A model generated the notes under the pieces. That model ran no database searches. It was not told the DNA's origin and saw only the letters and a program-made list of their open reading frames with translations. Shown here one piece after another: positions 11,110 through 22,755 of a stretch of DNA of 64,000 nucleotides (its first letter is position 1; the number at the start of each line of letters is the position of its first letter). The DNA is from Xiphydria camelus (taxonomy: Eukaryota > Arthropoda > Insecta > Hymenoptera > Xiphydriidae): positions 2,552,001 to 2,616,000 of the forward strand of contig OY783192.1 of the NCBI GenBank assembly GCA_963678675.1, written 5' to 3'. The translations under genes were made by a program, and so were the position numbers.

Positions 11110-11755
11110 CCATTCTCGTGGATATTATCCGCTGACCTTTTCGTCGGAAAAATAACGTCGTTAAAGAGCTATTTGTCCATAATGGAGTCACATCGGCGAC
11201 CTTTGTGAGATGTTTTTACCAAAGGACACACGTTTCCGAAAAATCCCACGCAAGGAATTCACTGTCTCGGTATCTTTTGATGCGGAGATTTTCCGCTGCC
11301 CTCTATTTTTGCTTCGATTCTCCGCGTCATCATATCCGACAATAGTACAGAACAGCGAAATTCGACGTCTCGCTGTAACCTTTGCGCCAGACTGGATGTA
11401 CGATTTTATTACCGTAGACGTCCTCCGGTGACCTTCTCGCTGGAAAAATACCGCGATCGTTAAAGAGCGATTCGCCCGCGAAGGCGCCACGTCGGCGACT
11501 TCCGGCACATCTTTATTAAAGAGCGAAGTTCGCGACGGAATCTCTCGAGGCGAAATTCACTTTCCGATCGACCATTCGACGCGCAGCCTTTCGAGAATGA
11601 GCGATCGCGATTCAAACTGCCCTCCCCTCCCCCTCACCCCCTATTATCCTCATTTCGATTCTCCCCTATCAAACCATTGCGCCATCGCACCCAATAAATA
11701 CTCCTCGATCCCGGACTAACAATGAGATTCGACGTTCCTCTTTAACTTTTAATCA
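11110..11755. repeat. diverged tandem duplication, ~300-bp unit
   Basis: Unit 1 (about 11110-11400) and unit 2 (about 11412-11755) share blocks in the same order: CCGCTGACCTT / CCGGTGACCTT, GGAAAAATA, CGTTAAAGAGC, TCGGCGAC, GAAATTCACT-like, TTCGATTCTCC and GAAATTCGACGT / GAGATTCGACGT. The second unit has an extra C-rich stretch. Both are non-coding. Confidence 0.6.
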
Positions 11756-12831
11756 ACGTAGTTCGACGTGGAGGAACGACAGGGGAGTACGCGGGACAAT
11801 AAGTCGAGAGCCGAGCTTTGCCCCGCAAAGCTTTCCCTCCCCTCCTCCGGCACCCACCCGCCGAGGCCTATTTTCCTCAAGGATACCGAGGGCAACCCCG
11901 AGTCGAATTCTCTCTCGCGCTTCCTCCCCTATAAATTCCCTGCACAGCTCGTATATACGTACCCGATTCGCTCTCCCGTCGAAAACTAACCAAAATTCGA
12001 TATTATTTCTTACGACGCGGAAGGCCGCCAGCTCGTAAAGGCACGGCGAGGCTGCTCCACCCCGTAACCTGTCGCCGGTGTAGCAGGGCGTCTCGGAGGC
12101 TCGTATATTTTTACGCGGCGACACTTCAAGCGATACCGCCCCGCGGCCCGATGCTTATTTATAGGCTTTGTCGCACGAATTTCACGAGATGTAAGCTCGC
12201 GGCGGCGCGCGATGTTTCCCAACGCGCGTCGAGTCGCGTCGCGACGGTCTAGACCGATAAATAGAGAGAGGCTGGTCCTTCACCTTCTCTCCGACTTCCT
12301 TCCTCCTCCCTCGCGCCTCTTTCCCCACCCACCGAGGCGCGGCGAAGATTTGCGGTTACTTTGCTTGTTTTCGCATAAAGGCTCGACTACCTCGTCGAAC
12401 AGCTGTCTCGCTCGCGGCGGCGGCGGCGGCGGCGGCGACGACGGGAAGAGCGCGAGACCGACTGTGCGCGTCGCTCGAGGCGCGGAAATCTGGGGAAGGC
12501 TTTTTGGAATTCAATTTTCGCGAATCTCGCGACTGCCTCGAGACGTATGGTTCGATGCGACTCGGATCGGAGCTCGAGTAACGTGTAAACACGTACCGGG
12601 TGACTCGTTATCGCGCTAGTATATACCTTCTATCGCGGTATATATTCATTGCAAACATCTGGAAATATTCTTGGCTCTTCGATATTTTCCCGAGAGTGAT
12701 ATACGAATTTTAGGGGATTCAAGTAAATAGGCCGTTAGACATAAGATGTCTTCGATTGTGAAAGATGACAAAGAGAAACAAACATTTTCGATTTGTCACG
12801 AACAACATTCTCGACTAAAATAATCCTTTAC
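11756..12831. other. CpG-rich DNA with a CGG microsatellite
   Basis: (CGG)7 runs at about 12415-12437, amid pyrimidine-rich sequence. A 135-codon plus-strand frame (12212-12619) owes its Gly run to this repeat and has no other sign of coding. DNA after about 12620 becomes AT-rich up to the hAT-like element. Confidence 0.5.
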
Positions 12832-13739
12832 AGGGCTCTCATTCAGTCAGATGTTCAAGAATAGGGGGTTTTAATGATTTCTTATTTGAAAAAAATGATC
12901 AAAACATGGGCAATCTTTCCTCACTTGAGCGTTACGAAGGGATAAGAAAAAACGATCTAATGGTGTTTGTAATAAATTCAGAAAAGTTTTGAGAAGATAA
13001 TATTCAAAGAAAGTGATTACAATTTGTAATCGAAATAATTTATTTTCATAAGAACACATCAAAATTGCGAGGTATGAAAGATAACAAATTAGATCACTCT
13101 CTTTAGCGAACAAATACCTTAACAAACCTTTCCTCATACTACAAAAAACACACGCAACGATACCAACTACTCGTTACGCGCAATTATTTAAATCATAGCA
13201 AATCAAGCAAAAAATCTATTAAATTTTAATTGAAAAGGAAAATTAAATTCAATTTTGAATCATAATAAATTATCTAAAAAATTAATTAAATAAAATAACT
13301 AAATCAAATTTTTAATCATAGTAAATCGAGTAAACAAAATCAATTAAGTTTTAATGAAGTAGGAAAATTTAAATTAATTTTAAATCATAGTAAATTACGT
13401 AAAAAATCAATTACATCTCAATTAAATGAGAAAATTTAATTTATTCTTAAATCATAGCTAAGTAATCAATTAAAAAAATTAATTAAACTTTAATTAAATT
13501 AATTTTAACTTATAAAATCTGGGTACTAATAGCATGACCACCTCAACACTTAGAATTCATACGAATTGTTGCACAGTTTTTTAGCGACGGGAAGGTATCG
13601 TGAAATGATTTGACGAATCAAGGGACGAAATCTTAAAAATAATGACTTTTTTAATGCCATTTAAAAATAAAATTGACTTTCTCCTGACTTGATTGAACAA
13701 AATAACCCATCATTAAAAAAATGACCAAACGAGAGCCCT
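12832..13739. mobile_element. non-autonomous hAT-like element
   Basis: 908 bp bounded by AGGGCTCTC and GAGAGCCCT. Flanking 8-mers TCCTTTAC (12824-12831) and GCCTTTAC (13740-13747) agree at 7 of 8 positions, as expected of the 8-bp duplication left by hAT transposases. TIR similarity continues weakly inward (TTCAGTCA versus TTTGGTCA). The interior is AT-rich, contains the minisatellite at 13191-13515, and has no transposase; an 88-codon minus frame (12871-13137) shows no recognisable hAT domain. One copy in this window. Confidence 0.7.
13191..13515. repeat. AT-rich minisatellite, five units of 56-69 bp
   Basis: Each unit begins AATCATAG/AATCATAA, at 13191, 13258, 13314, 13383 and 13450, and continues with TAAA..AATCAATTAA, TTTTAATTAAA and GAAAATTTAA blocks. 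Units are diverged and one is shortened to 56 bp. It lies wholly inside the hAT-like element. Both the units and the spaces between shared blocks vary gradually, so it is not a CRISPR array. Confidence 0.7.
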
Positions 13740-13747
13740 GCCTTTAC

Positions 13748-14723
13748 CATTAATTGATTGCAAATCATCCTGTAGCAAAGAAATACGACATACCCCAACG
13801 CTTAGTATCCGATCACTTGTAGGTAAACCGAAACGAGACCGAAAGAAAACGAAGAAAGGGGAACGAAACAACCTCGAAAAATCACTGACGTTCTTTTGCA
13901 CGGATCGCAATTGTCCGAGTGCTTCGCGGTAGGATATATCCTCGCGAAAAAGTCGAGCGAGTTTCGGACGACGGACAAACTTGCGGAGGAGGGGGAAAAG
14001 ACGAGAGTGCAGAGAGAACGAATAGAAGGAGAGAATCCAGCGATTCTCGACTCGCCTTGGCTCCGACGTTGATATTATCCCTAGCTGCCGAAAGAAAACA
14101 GGAGAGAAAGCGAAAGACGGATCTCTCCCCTCTCTCGGTCTTTCCCTCTTTCTCTCCCCCGACGTTCCCTCTCCAGGGAGCGTCGCGAAGAATGAAATGG
14201 AAGTAGCGGAGGCGCGCACCGGAAGTACAACCGTGGATCGGGTTGTACGTGGGAAGGAGCGCGCGGATAGCCCGACTCGTATGGGATAAGTGTGGGTGCG
14301 CGAGGCGCGCACGGCTGTACGTATATATCTGTACATCCTTGCGAAGAATCGAAGGAAGCGATAAAAACGTCGATGAGTTCCATCGAAGTCGAACGCGTCA
14401 GGCAATTTCCGGACGTCCACTATCGGGCCCCGGCTGTACAATATAACAACCTCCACCTCCTTCGCTTCTTCCTTCACTTTCCCCACTACCCAATTTTCCT
14501 CTCCCTTCCCCTAGCGCGTATTGTTCGCGGGACTCCTATTTTCCTACGTAACATGAACCCGAACGATTTCGGTCCGAAACGCGAAACTCGATTTATCGCT
14601 CACTACTGTGTGTAGGTGTGTATGTCGCGTGATGGTTCTTTACGTGGCATCGTAGAAAGTAAATGGAAGGAGTTGTGCTGTCGATACTCAAGAAATCATG
14701 GGAATCAAATACCCACATATATA
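13748..14723. other. unique DNA with pyrimidine-rich tract
   Basis: The longest frame of the window (13713-14486, minus, 257 codons) covers this region but runs into the hAT-like element and is rich in Arg, Ser and Phe. A perfect 8-bp-stem hairpin (GTACAACC…GGTTGTAC) lies at 14225-14248. No gene is supported. Confidence 0.4.
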
Positions 14724-14850
14724 TAGGGTAGTCCGAGGCGAATCGGATCACAGGACGAATCAGATCATATAGATCCATATTTTTAAAATCATAGTGAAAA
14801 TGAGAGCATTTCGATTATTCGTATTACTTCGTTGAGGAACAAAGTAAATT
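14724..14850 (+). repeat. interspersed repeat I, copy 1
   Basis: About 127 bp sharing GAGGCGAATCGGATCA, GATCCATATTT, TGAAAATGAG(A)GCATTTCGA and ATTCGTATTACTTCGTT with the inverted copy inside element H at 27668-27795. Boundaries come only from where the two copies stop matching. Class unknown. Confidence 0.6.
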
Positions 14851-15208
14851 CTTACACGTTCACCCGAGTTGATCGACTTTCTCCCTCGCACTCACACGTC
14901 TCTTATGTGCCCCATTCTCGAAAATGTTCGGTATAACTACAACGCCAAAAATAAATACAAGCTGTTGGAAATTAACTAGCGATGACGGAGTACAGAGGAA
15001 TATTTCACATCGCTTTCATCGCGTCTCAGCACTTTAAACTATAGAGGGGTCCATGACGCGTGAGCGACATTCTTTCGCGTAAACAAAGTCAACGCATAAA
15101 TTCGTCGAACCCACGGGTGGTTGTTCGGGCATAATTACGAAGAGCATACCACGACTGTTCAAAACCACCGAAACGGGGATGCACCACGCATCTCACATTG
15201 CGCTTCGA
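14851..15208. other. unique DNA, nothing recognised
   Basis: No repeat ends, structured RNA or coding signal were recognised between repeat I and the candidate retroelement tail. Confidence 0.4.
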
Positions 15209-15390
15209 TTATAGATAGATAGATGCGTTTATTTGGCTCTGGGGCAAGCCCTTTAAGAGCCTATAAAGAAAGGTACAGCATGAATAGATAAGTATAATGA
15301 CGAGCGTAATAATAAATTGAAATGACAAAATAGTAATGGTATAACAAAATAATAAAAATAGTTATTATTATAGGCTAAGATTTTGCTTGA
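15209..15390 (-). mobile_element. possible 3' tail of a non-LTR retrotransposon
   Basis: Read on the minus strand, an AT-rich stretch leads to GGCTCTTAAAGGGCTTGCCC, a likely small stem, then CCAAATAAACGCATC with a polyadenylation-type AATAAA, and ends in a short (TCTA)n run (15209-15225). That order is what the 3' end of a truncated non-LTR element with a microsatellite tail would show. No reverse transcriptase sequence is present, and the upstream limit is a guess. Confidence 0.35.
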
Positions 15391-15529
15391 ATTCCTCCAC
15401 TACAATACGAAGGAGAGTCGGCGAGACAGGAGAACGCGTACAGATGTAACGGTGGCTGTAGCACATCGCTTGCACGGGAAACGCTTCCCTCCGGGCGCAT
15501 TCCCGTCGAGCTTTTAATTTACTTTCGAT
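15391..15529. other. unique DNA
   Basis: Short interval before the C homopolymer. Nothing recognised. Confidence 0.4.
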
Positions 15530-15550
15530 CCCCCCCCCCCCCCCCCCCCC
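15530..15550. repeat. (C)21 homopolymer
   Basis: Twenty-one consecutive C residues, G-quadruplex-capable on the minus strand. The true length is easily misjudged by sequencing. Confidence 0.95.
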
Positions 15551-17627
15551 ACGTCACTCGGCATCGCTCGCTCGACCGCCGTTGCGCAACAGACTATTGA
15601 TATAATATAGGTGCCCGTCCGCCCGTCGGAATATCCATTTCCACCGAATATAAATCCGAAATTCACGGCGCGGTGCTTTCAATTTTAGTTTGTCGCAAAA
15701 TGGATACGACTCCGGCAAGCCGCGTAATAAATCTACCTCCGTTCGTCACAATTACCACACGATATTACCTCCACGAGAGTTCCGTTCTCGCTTTCGCGTC
15801 ACAACAATGATCGATCGCAGTTTTCCCGATAATTCACGCTACGCGGGAGCGACGAGGCGCGCGTACACGTAGCGGCGAGCGAGTAGAAAATGCCGAAACA
15901 AGCTAGACGCGCGCGCGCGCCGGACCGTTCGACGTTCGCGAAGCGGCTCCATCGGCGCGACACTCTCTTTATTCGTTCGTTCCCCTCTCGCTATTTTTGC
16001 GCCGTACAGCTCGTCTTCGCGACGCGGAGAAGCCAAAGAAATGCCAGAAGAAAGCGAGCGGCGAAGAGAGTTATCCGGAGTGCCTCTCGAGACTCTTTTC
16101 TCCGCTCCCGGCGTACCGCGATCTCCCCCGACGACGTTACGCGGTAATAGTGACGCGCGCGTGTGCGTGGGTCCGCCGTGAACGACTGTCGTCGTCGTGT
16201 GGCCCCGTGACTCGGATGCCGGTGTACGCACATCGCGCATACGGCGCGCGTCATGCATGTATGTATGAGCGGCGAGCGGGTCGCGATGAATGAACGGGAG
16301 ATGAATGGACTCGAGGCTCATCGGGCCTTGAAATATTTAGACAGCACTTACGGGCGACGATTAGCATTTGCCGTCGACCCGCTACTCGGGGCTCTCCTTC
16401 CCCGTTTCTTCTTCGCCCTCTCTTCGTGCTTCTCTCCGCTTCACCCCTCTCCACCTTCTCCTTTTGTTTCTCCGTATCGCGCAGTCGTCCTCGCCGACGG
16501 ACGTCGACGCGCTCGAAGCACGAGTCGGCTCGCGTTCGCACCGGAAAGTCAGACGGACGCGTACTCGGAACTATGGCCAATTAAGGGACGAGTCGGTATG
16601 CAGGAACGGGGCGCGGTGGTAGAGCGGAGGAGGGAAGAGGGACGGGAGCTGGAAGCCGTTCGTAATGAAGGCTGGCGCGGTACACGTATTTACGCAGTTA
16701 TGCGCGCACAAAGCGGGGGTGTAACGCGATACCAGGGATCACGGGGAACTCCTGGAATTTTGGAGGACGCCGGAGTCGTCTGATTCGGCGTGAATTGGTC
16801 GGCGAGACGAGATCCGTGGCAACGACCTTTTACACGTCCGGGTCGGCGGAACGAGAGGAGTCGACGCGCGTGACTTTGCGGATCGATGCGGGGGCCGTGT
16901 TTTGCGTATGATTTTTTCGAGAATCTAGTAACGCGATCGAGAGCGGTGGGTCTCGGCGGGATTCGAATAGGACGCGAAGCTGGTGGGACAGCTGAGAAGG
17001 ATCGCGAGACAATTTGCAGCTGATGCATATTTACAACGACTCTGAGCGAAGATTGCGAGGGAGAGCGTCTGTATAGTAATACCGAGACCCGCCGTATCAA
17101 CGCAAACGAACCGGGAAAGGAGCGCGCGCGTGCGCGATCCTCTGAGTCGGGGACACCTACGCTCTTCCGGTTCTCGTCTATAGAGCGCGGCGCGCGCGCG
17201 CTGCGAGGGGTCGAATGAATTGTAAACGGTACTTAAGACAAAGCCCGCTCGCTTGCATAACAGTTTGGGTTACCGCTTTCCGAGTCCTATTTCTATTGCG
17301 CGCGCGCCGCTGCACACGAGAAAGGAATCCTAGAGAGCGAGAAAGGGCGGGAGGTCGAGGTAGGAAGCGGCGGAATCAACCTCTTTGCCCCCGTAATTGC
17401 TTGTTTCGTCTTAATAAGCGTAGGAGACAAAACGATGTGATACGTCGCTTTATAGCGGTTAAACCGTCTAACGTATCCCGTTTAATTAAAGCGAACAACT
17501 CGAAACCCGAGCATAACACGCGATGCTTAACGCGACGAGAGGCTCGGTCTTTCCTCATCTCGTCTTTGACTAACTCGAAAATATTTGACGCGAGTACCAA
17601 TGTCAATGAATTTAGTAGGTAATATTT
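15551..17627. other. CpG-rich unique DNA
   Basis: Many overlapping short frames on both strands (up to 176 codons at 16253-16783), all Arg/Ser-rich with no recognisable domain. There are no repeats shared with the rest of the window. Confidence 0.4.
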
Positions 17628-17629
17628 TA

Positions 17630-17821
17630 CACTGAGAAAAAAAGAGATTAAAAATTATTCCGTTAGAAGGATAATCTGAGTACGAAAGGTAAAATAGATC
17701 AAAAATTATCCTTCCAGAGTTTTAAATTTAACCTTTCTTAGGATAATTTTTGATCTATTTTACCTTTCGTACTTAGATTATCCTTCTAACGGAATAATCT
17801 TTAATCTTTTTTTTCTCAGTG
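17630..17821. mobile_element. MITE family M, near-perfect foldback
   Basis: 192 bp between TA dinucleotides (17628-17629 and 17822-17823). Arms of about 85 bp start CACTGAGAAAAAAAGAG and carry CCGTTAGAAGGATAATCT, GTACGAAAGGTAAAATAG and ATCAAAAATTATCCT. They differ at only a handful of positions. The high arm identity suggests a recent insertion or conversion between arms. It abuts an N element on its right. Confidence 0.9.
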
Positions 17822-17823
17822 TA

Positions 17824-18014
17824 CCAAATTAACTTTGTCGATTCGTTTACAACGTAGTTTACCTTTGAAATAAATGCGATTTATGCGGCCATATTTCAGT
17901 TTTACAAAAAGTCATCAGTTTAACCAAACAGCTGGAGAGGATCCATATTTCGCCAGTCAGTTTGGCCACTGCCTCTAAGATTTTGATCAAATTGACTAAA
18001 TTTTGTTTTCAGTG
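17824..18014. mobile_element. MITE family N, copy 1 (left end uncertain)
   Basis: The right end TTTTGTTTTCAGTG is followed by TA. It shares GAGAGGATCCATATTT, a GTCAGTTT-type block and TTTTGATCAAATTGA with the N copies at 49610-49742, 60890-61162 and 63833-64000. The left side runs straight into element M, so either M inserted into its end or the true left end has decayed. Confidence 0.65.
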
Positions 18015-18016
18015 TA

Positions 18017-18651
18017 GATACAGAGGTGGTTCAACCTAGATACCGGTCCAGATTTAGCGATTCTCCCCTATTACCGTGATCCTCATTTCCTTGGCGAAAC
18101 TCCACCGAGTTAAAGTCCGTAACTTTGGACAACGCAGACGAGAATAAGAGGAACGAGATCAAAGCGCGAGCATCTTGCACCCTCTGTCTCGCGACTGCTT
18201 CGCGCGCGACGAATCGACGTGACGGGAAAACTCGATCGGGGAGAACGAGAGCTGCTCGCGTTTCTAGCCATTGTTAGAGTTTCGCGCCTAGAGTGTAGGT
18301 AGACGGATACGCGGTGTTACACGAGTTGTTGCGCAGAGACACGTAGGTTTGACCTCCTTTGTTCCAATCTCCTAAATGAAGACGTAGCGCTCTTCGCTCC
18401 TGCTGCGCGGCGCCTCCGTCAGGAAGAGCAATTTTACTGCTGTTCGGACGTCTTTTCTAAGTAATCAGTATTTATTACCTTCCGTGAGATCCCATGATAT
18501 TCGATCGCTGCGGGCATTAGTCGCTCAAATGTGTTTCGTTGATCGAAGGGATTTTTTTTTCGTTTATTGGAGTGTTCGTTGCGATAACTACTAATGAATG
18601 GACTTTTACATAAATACGTATATGAGAAAAAAAAACACGGTGACATCTTCG
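18017..18651. other. unique DNA, nothing recognised
   Basis: CpG-rich with no repeat ends. Overlapping short frames only. Confidence 0.4.
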
Positions 18652-18879
18652 AGACTGAAAAAAAAATCTGTTTCATTCAACCATCGGTGGAGTTGAATAC
18701 GGCGAACCTCATAGTGCAATTGGTTCAATGCCATAAGAGAGTATAAGGAACAATAAATAGAGTTGAAGCGACCAAATTGAAGTTGAAACAAATGAATATC
18801 TACTTGAAACAATTACACCGTGAGATTCGCCGTATTCAACCATCACCGATGGTTGAGTAAAGCAAATTTTTTTGTCAGT
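18652..18879. mobile_element. MITE family D, copy 1
   Basis: About 228-bp foldback with ACTGAAAAAAAAATCTG at the left and CAAATTTTTTTGTCAGT at the right. Both arms contain the diagnostic GAATACGGCGAACCTCA block (right arm inverted as GATTCGCCGTATTCAACC). Copies at 24843-25059 and 40955-41156 sit inside other elements, so D is relatively young. Non-coding. Confidence 0.85.
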
Positions 18880-20684
18880 AGACGTTTTAAAACAAACTAG
18901 TGAAAGACGACTCGGACTTGGACTGTCGCCTCGTTCTCACCCTACGCCTCGACTTCCTCGATCTCGGTCGCCGTAAACTCCTCGCGCAACCATCCGGAAA
19001 CCTATAATTCCCGACGGAGAGCCACAGGCGAGTACGTAGGCGAGTATATCCTTGCGGCCAGGACAGGAGTTCCTCGCCTCTCTCGGACTCGACTACTCTT
19101 TGCGCGGGTCGGTATACAGGTTTCAAGGTGACGAAAGCCCCTGCAGAGGAAAAATATGGCGACGACGTCCGGGGGTGGGGGGCGTGATCGTGCTTCGGTT
19201 ATATGAGCCTGCTCCTCTCCGTCCGAGCCACCGATAGCGTGGAAGCCCCACCGCCGATCGATCGCCACACGGCTCATTTTTGCCCGCCACTTAGCCGACG
19301 ATTCCCCGCTCCATAAATCGCCGGGGCAACAGTCCAGAAAGCCATAACTCATCGGTCTCGAGGCGTTCATTCTTATTTCATTCGTATATATCTACGACTT
19401 TCTATCCACGCGCGCGACGGGAAAGAGCGTATAGACGACTCCTCCGGAAACGGACGCGCAGGGGCGGCGCGCGGGCAGTCGCGAGACGTGTGCACCGAGG
19501 GACACCCGTGGAACACCCAGCGCACCGGTCCACCCACCCATACCCGTCGCGTCGGTCAGTCGGCACGGGCCAACTCCCGTGACTCACCTCGAGGTAATGC
19601 ACGGTCGCGCGCGTATGCAAGTCTGGCCGTCGCGGGGAAAATATTGACCGAATCCCATTGAGCGTTCATTGATAAAGCCCGGTCCGCGCGGGCGTTTCTT
19701 TCGCGGCGTGGCGCGGTTCACCGCGTGAAAGCAAACGAGGTGTCGGGGCCATCGGGCGCGCGCGGACACCCGTGTGATTCCTACGCGCCGTGCCCGCGGT
19801 GCACCCACACCGTGCGGCGCGAGCGTGCGGTGACGATGACCGGGGGAGGGAGGTGGGAGGGAGCGACCGCGCGGGGGAGAAAGACAACGAGGAGTCGAAG
19901 GAAGAAGGATTTAAATCTCCATCGAGGATAACAATGCATCTCCTCCCTTCCACCGTTCGATTAACGCGAAATCCTCGCGCCTCTCGGAAGAGCAGCGGAG
20001 GCGCGGAGACGGGAAGGAGGGAGGAAATCCTCGCCGCGGTGGGGCTGTCGTTCTCGAGCGGAACTGCTGTTACGTGGAAACGCGTTCCGCGCATCTTTTA
20101 AAAACTTTCCACGAACTCGCCCACGCGACCGCGCGACTAATGCAGGAATTCAGGAGAGCCTCGTAGAGGAAGAGAAAGAAAGAGAGGAGGAAAGAAGAAA
20201 GAACGAGAGAGAGAGAGAGAAAATTCCTCGAGCGAATCGTCTCTGGAGACCGGGGATTGATAGTCGTTAAATGCAAGGGGAAAAATCGCGAGGAGCGAGG
20301 TAGGAGAAAGAGAAAGAGGAAGAGGGGAGCGGGAGGAGGACAGCGATTCGCCCTGCGGAGCGGTGAAGGAGAATTACCTCCTCGCGCGCCGCTTCCTTCG
20401 GGTGTAAGTGTGAATCGCAGCGTGTTCGGAGATTCGCGTTCCTTTAATAAAAGTGGTACCTACGCCGGGAAAGTAATCGCCGGTACTTTGGGTACTTACT
20501 TAGCAGCCTGTAAGAAGTGCAGTACCATAGTTAAACACTCGATCCGAGAAGGCTCCGGTCTTATACGGTCTCGCTTTACGCGGACCGAATTGCCTGATCT
20601 TGCGCGGTCTCGCATTTAAGGAAATTAAGCGTTTTCGTGAGAATATTGTAAGAAAAATGCATGCATGTGCTATCTCCGATTTTA
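18880..20684. other. CpG-rich DNA with a GA tract
   Basis: A GA-rich tract runs at about 20169-20222. Frames up to 142 codons around 19666-20101 overlap on both strands and are Arg/Ser-rich. No gene is supported. Confidence 0.4.
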
Positions 20685-20917
20685 CACGGAAAAGTAAATC
20701 GTAGCATTTTCACAAAGTTTGTGGTTACTTTCGGGCCGAGGCTAATTTATTGTTTCGATATCTACGATTTCAGTAAAAATTATAACAACGCTTGCAACTT
20801 CTACAAGTTTCATTATAATTATTACTAAAATTGTAGGTAATTAACTTAACAATGAATTGGCCTTGTCCCGAAATTGACCACAAACTTTGTAGATGCTACG
20901 ATTTATTTTCTTTTCTG
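20685..20917. mobile_element. MITE family G, copy 1
   Basis: 233 bp between TA dinucleotides (20683-20684 and 20918-20919). The left end is CACGGAAAAGTAAATCG. Long arms hold ACAAAGTTTGTGGT, TTTCGGG(A/C)C and GCTTGCAACTTCTACAAG at the centre, so the unit folds over nearly its whole length. Other copies at 27171-27583, 32652-32860 and 53019-53406 all lie in or contain other elements; this one stands alone. Confidence 0.85.
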
Positions 20918-21031
20918 TACCTATAGTAAATTTTACCATATATCGTTTTTTTTTTCATGCATCATTTTCGAAATCAGTAACAGATCATTCTGAATATGGA
21001 GGTTCTGCGCGACAGATTATGTAAGGTGCGT

Positions 21032-21138
21032 TCCGTTTCACGCATAAAGCGCATCGATGCATTGAGAGTCTATAGTCTAATTAAAACGCGGCGTATAGAT
21101 ACTCAGCACATCAGTGCGCTCTACTATGCGTGAAACAC
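21032..21138. repeat. ~105-nt imperfect hairpin
   Basis: GTTTCACGCATAAAGCGCAT… pairs with …GTGCGCTCTACTATGCGTGAAAC, and pairing resumes further in as GAGTCTATAG / TATAGATACTC around a small loop. Arms are about 48 nt and roughly three quarters matched. No second copy was found in this window. It could be a small foldback element or a structured RNA precursor. Confidence 0.65.
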
Positions 21139-22587
21139 AATATGCTCATATTAAGCAAATACACATTCACCGTATAACGCACATTCTCCCGGTTTGCTCC
21201 GAGCGCTACTGCAGCACGAACGCGTTGCGTATGTATATTTACTTCGCGAAGCGCCAACCGAATTAATTAATTAAATTTCGCCGATAACTGCGAACGCGCG
21301 TTAACCGTAAATGTATTCAGGAATTGCGGTGGGATTCGACATGGAAATACGAACGCCGCGAACACTGCGCGTAAACATTACAGAACCGCGCGTAAGTGGC
21401 GGCCGGGGAACAGGGGGCGAGGGAGAGGGAGTGATACAAGAGAACGACGGGGAATGTTTCGTTGAAATTCAGGTCGAACCGGAAACGGAAAAAAATGTCG
21501 AGTTTGAATGAAGAGAACGAGGGAATCTCGAGGCAGCTTCCAACGCTCTTCCCCTGCCCTCGGCCGCACCTCCGCGCGCGAAAATCATGAAACCCCCCAC
21601 CCCTCATTAGCGAGCGTTTGTCACTCACCACTTCCTTTGGCACTGCCGCGTAACGCACGAAGTAGGGGGAGGGCAAACGCCGAGCAACGCGAACCGCGAA
21701 CCAGATGAGAAAGAAGCTTGCAGCTTACCTGAAACATAAAGAGGAGAGGTACGCTTTAACGAGGTCGGGCGCGATATGCTCATTGGATAAATACATTTCC
21801 GTCACTCGTGTCGTTTCGCGAGATTCTATCCGCGCGCGTTCATCTCTCTTCTTTTCGCGCGAGAGAGGCGACGAGAAAACGAAGGGGATACGCTGCACCG
21901 CTCGAGAGAGAATGCAGGTAGATATACACGCGGTAAGATCAGCCGAGAATCGCAGACAGATTCGAATACGATATGCGGTGCGATGAAAGGACCGCGTACG
22001 AAAAACTTGAAAGGGACCAGAAGAGAGAAGCCCCCGCGGAAGATGACGTGGACATTTCAGAGCCGGCTACAGGGCCTTTCATCGCGCGGAGCGTGTGCGA
22101 TTCCATGCGCGATAAGACACACACGGGGGTTGTGTAGACGCGCCGGAAGAGAACTCGCGTTCTTGTCGGTTTCCGAGACGTTCGCGTCACCTCGAGGCGT
22201 CGCGCGCGCGCGCGCGCAGTCCCTCCGCCAAATTTGACCGTCGCGCAGTTTTATCTGCGGATACGCGTGGCATTAACGAAAGAACCATTGCGAACTCGCA
22301 GACTCGCAGGGTAAAGCGGGGAACGCGAGTAGCTTTAAATAAATTGCGAGAGGCACTGCGTATACCTACGCAGGGCGTAAATGGGGAAGGGGCGGCTGTG
22401 AAGAGGAACCCGGAGAAGAGCAAAGGGCCGTAGGTATAAACCGTAGGCAGATCAAACAGTAATCAGCGGAGGCAAACACGAGACGCGCGTAAATATGACA
22501 TGTCTGATGCGAAAGGCGCAAACGAGACGCGCAAGACGCTCGTAGTTCTTCCATACGCGAGACTACACTGCAGGCCTTTCCTCCGCA
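21139..22587. other. CpG-rich DNA with a (CG)n run
   Basis: Alternating (CG)n at 22199-22218. Frames are Arg/Ser-rich and overlap on both strands. Nothing else recognised. Confidence 0.45.
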
Positions 22588-22755
22588 CACTGAAAAAAAT
22601 ATTTAGCTAATCCAGCTATATTTCTGGCTGCCTCCGACATTATTTGGTGACAACTAGAAAAAATATTGCTAGCGTAACAAGAATTCTTGCTATTGCGAAG
22701 AAGATTATCACTGCAATTACTATAACTTTCTAGTTGTGGCCAAATTTTTTCGAGT
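22588..22755. mobile_element. MITE family J, copy 1
   Basis: 168 bp, left end CACTGAAAAAAATATTTAG and right end AAATTTTTTCGAGTG, flanked by CA on both sides. It contains TATTTCTGGCTGCCTC and the palindrome GCAAGAATTCTTGC. A near-identical copy at 35408-35564 is inserted in element K. Non-coding. Confidence 0.85.

Noticed and set aside
12415..12437. Poly-Gly tract in an open frame
   Set aside because: Produced by the (CGG)7 microsatellite.
13191..13515. Regularly spaced AATCATAG repeats resembling an array
   Set aside because: Units diverge gradually, spacing varies from 56 to 69 bp, and there are no unique spacers. It is a minisatellite, not CRISPR.
13919..14206. Plus-strand frame ending in RRMKWK, a motif seen in homeodomain helix 3
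   Set aside because: The residues before it show none of the homeodomain pattern (no WFQN), and a stop follows at once. Chance match.
13713..14486. Longest open frame (257 codons, minus strand)
   Set aside because: It starts in unique DNA and ends inside the hAT-like element, is rich in Arg, Ser and Phe, overlaps frames on the other strand and has no recognisable domain.
15530..15550. (C)21 as a functional G-quadruplex
   Set aside because: A plain homopolymer without regulatory context; the length may be a sequencing artefact.
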